Below, piece by piece: positions 63,394-64,000 of a DNA stretch of 64,000 nucleotides. The DNA comes from Sediminibacterium sp. Gen4 (GTDB taxonomy: Bacteria > Bacteroidota > Bacteroidia > Chitinophagales > Chitinophagaceae), in the NCBI GenBank assembly GCA_013391385.1, contig JACBFI010000003.1, positions 1 to 64,000 of the forward strand, given 5' to 3'. The notes beneath the pieces are model-generated. The model did not search any database and was not told the DNA's origin. It saw only the letters and a program-made list of their open reading frames with translations. The position numbers were made by a program, and so were the translations under genes. The first letter of the stretch is position 1, and each line of letters opens with the position of its first letter.

Positions 63394-63561
63394 ACTTAAA
63401 GTGTTTTTGCTTTAAGTCCCACATTGAAAACTGGTAATTTTTAGACAACGGGACAGATAAGTAAGAACGCTCACGTCAAAGGCGTGGGCGCTCGCTTATT
63501 CGTTGTCGGGCATACCAGTGCCTCAATGTGCGGTAAGTGTAGTTGCCTGCGCTCTTTTTTT
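63394..63561 (+). ncRNA. Candidate structured RNA or long 5' leader
   Basis: Three hairpins in series. First: ACTTAAAG (63394-63401) with CTTTAAGT (63410-63417). Second, a long nested stem: ACTGGTA (63430-63436) with TACCAGT (63513-63519), GACAACG (63444-63450) with CGTTGTC (63501-63507), and GCTCACG (63469-63475) with CGTGGGC (63483-63489). Third: GCGGTAA (63530-63536) with TTGCCTGC (63543-63550) followed by a run of eight T (63554-63561), a terminator-like end. No protein is encoded. It is either a free small RNA or a leader controlling the genes from 63596 on. Confidence 0.6.
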
Positions 63562-63595
63562 GTGCAAGGCTTCCACAACCTAAAACATTAAGGCT

Positions 63596-63868
63596 ATGGA
63601 TAACGAGCATATTTTTTACCCCAACTTCGACCATTCTGCATCACAGCTATCAGCATTCTCTCTCTGCATAGATGTCTTTATCATATCTCTTAAAAATGGG
63701 GAAATTGTACGTTTTAGACCTAATGAAATATCACATTTTAAAGAATGGCTTACCCGTTTTAATGTCCGGGATATTGCGGTTAATGATGGCATATCTCACA
63801 CTCATAGAACGGCTAATTTATCTGAACCTGCAAACGGATTTTTTAACCTTATTAAAAAGAGGAAATGA
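63596..63868 (+). CDS. Small unknown protein coupled to a response regulator
   Basis: 90 residues, not recognised. It contains CIDVFIISLKNGEIVRFRPN and HFKEWLTRFNVRDIAVNDG and has no signal or membrane segment. The stop overlaps the next start as ATGA, so it is translationally coupled to the response-regulator gene and may work with it. It follows the structured RNA candidate at 35 nt. Confidence 0.6.
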   Translation: MDNEHIFYPNFDHSASQLSAFSLCIDVFIISLKNGEIVRFRPNEISHFKEWLTRFNVRDIAVNDGISHTHRTANLSEPANGFFNLIKKRK

Positions 63869-64000
63869 GTAAAGAGCAAATAATTAAAATAGCATTTATA
63901 GATGACCACGATTTACTAAGAAAGGGCATCTGTGATTTTATACGGGATGACGATAATTTTGAGATTGTATTTGATGCTGAAAACGGCAAATCGGCATTGC
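63865..64000 (+). CDS. Response regulator, N-terminal part (cut by window edge)
   Basis: The visible 45 codons encode a receiver domain: KIAFIDDHDLLRKGICDFIR with the acidic pair at the phosphorylation pocket, then FEIVFDAENGKSAL. The form (IDDHDLLRKG) is that of NarL/LuxR-type regulators. The output domain and any histidine kinase are outside the window. Confidence 0.8.
   Translation, partial: MSKEQIIKIAFIDDHDLLRKGICDFIRDDDNFEIVFDAENGKSAL

Larger units (their letters stand above)
22480..64000. mobile_element. Bacteroidota integrative and conjugative element, partly degraded, right end outside the window
   Basis: The run rteC, HTH pair, DUF3945, topB, ORF6N, DUF1896, methylase-helicase, mobCBA, traA, DUF3408, traD, traN, traO, traQ is the standard backbone of CTnDOT-like elements in this phylum. 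It carries heavy-metal resistance and two likely defence genes as cargo. The chromosomal palindrome family is absent from it. The left limit is approximate; no integrase or excisionase is visible. Confidence 0.88.

Noticed and set aside
63444-63507. Integron attC site, because of GACAAC ... GTTGTC arms
   Set aside because: The arms do not fit the RYYYAAC/GTTRRRY core-site pattern and no integron integrase or cassette is present.
1-64000. CRISPR array
   Set aside because: Repeats found are inverted or irregular; no regularly spaced direct repeats with unique spacers and no cas genes.

Overview
The window reads as a stretch of a Bacteroidota chromosome, most likely from the Chitinophagia. The organism is inferred from gene content, from promoters of the TAnnTTTG type, and from a conjugation module (RteC, DUF3945, DUF1896, MobABC, TraA-TraQ) that is typical of that phylum. 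No rRNA, tRNA or CRISPR array was seen.

Positions 1 to about 22,200 are host chromosome. A LolC/E-type permease, rbfA, an MsbA-like exporter, a DksA-like protein with a histone-H1-like tail and ileS are followed by a heme locus. That locus holds every step from glutamyl-tRNA to protoheme: hemJ and hemH on the minus strand, then hemA, hemC, hemD, hemE, hemF, hemB and hemL on the plus strand. A small four-helix-bundle gene sits between hemF and hemB inside a pair of perfect 31-bp inverted repeats. ruvB, two NAD(P)-binding oxidoreductases, a MarR regulator and an M23 peptidase complete this part. Nearly every gap between these chromosomal genes carries a self-complementary repeat built from short tandem units, and one such unit has been inserted in frame in hemC.

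From about 22.5 kb to the right edge lies a large integrative and conjugative element whose right end and integrase are not in the window. Its left module (22.7-37.5 kb) has rteC, two small helix-turn-helix proteins, a DUF3945 protein, topB, an ORF6N protein, DUF1896 and a giant methylase-helicase. A minus-strand gene for a 799-residue protein with a zinc ribbon and a PD-(D/E)XK-like motif is inserted there as cargo. Positions 37.5-50.5 kb are minus-strand cargo: a second RteC, an MFS transporter and a heavy-metal resistance cluster (P-type ATPase, CzcB-like adaptor, CzcA fused to a TolC-like domain, a membrane anchor protein, HupE and His-rich envelope proteins).

Positions 50.6-54.4 kb encode MobC, MobB and MobA. 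They are divergent from traA across a 737-bp repeat-rich gap that probably holds the transfer origin. The tra operon then runs TraA, DUF3408, TraD and TraN, TraO, TraQ, but TraE through most of TraM is missing. That segment is replaced by an unknown gene and a HerA-like ATPase on the opposite strand, leaving only the C-terminus of TraM, so the element is probably unable to build its own conjugation channel. The last 1.4 kb has two more small helix-turn-helix genes, a strongly structured untranslated RNA candidate and the start of a response regulator.

A two-box motif (GCCAAA-n2-CT-n-CC, then GCCAAA about 20 nt after the first box) recurs before several transcription units of the element and may mark a shared regulon.
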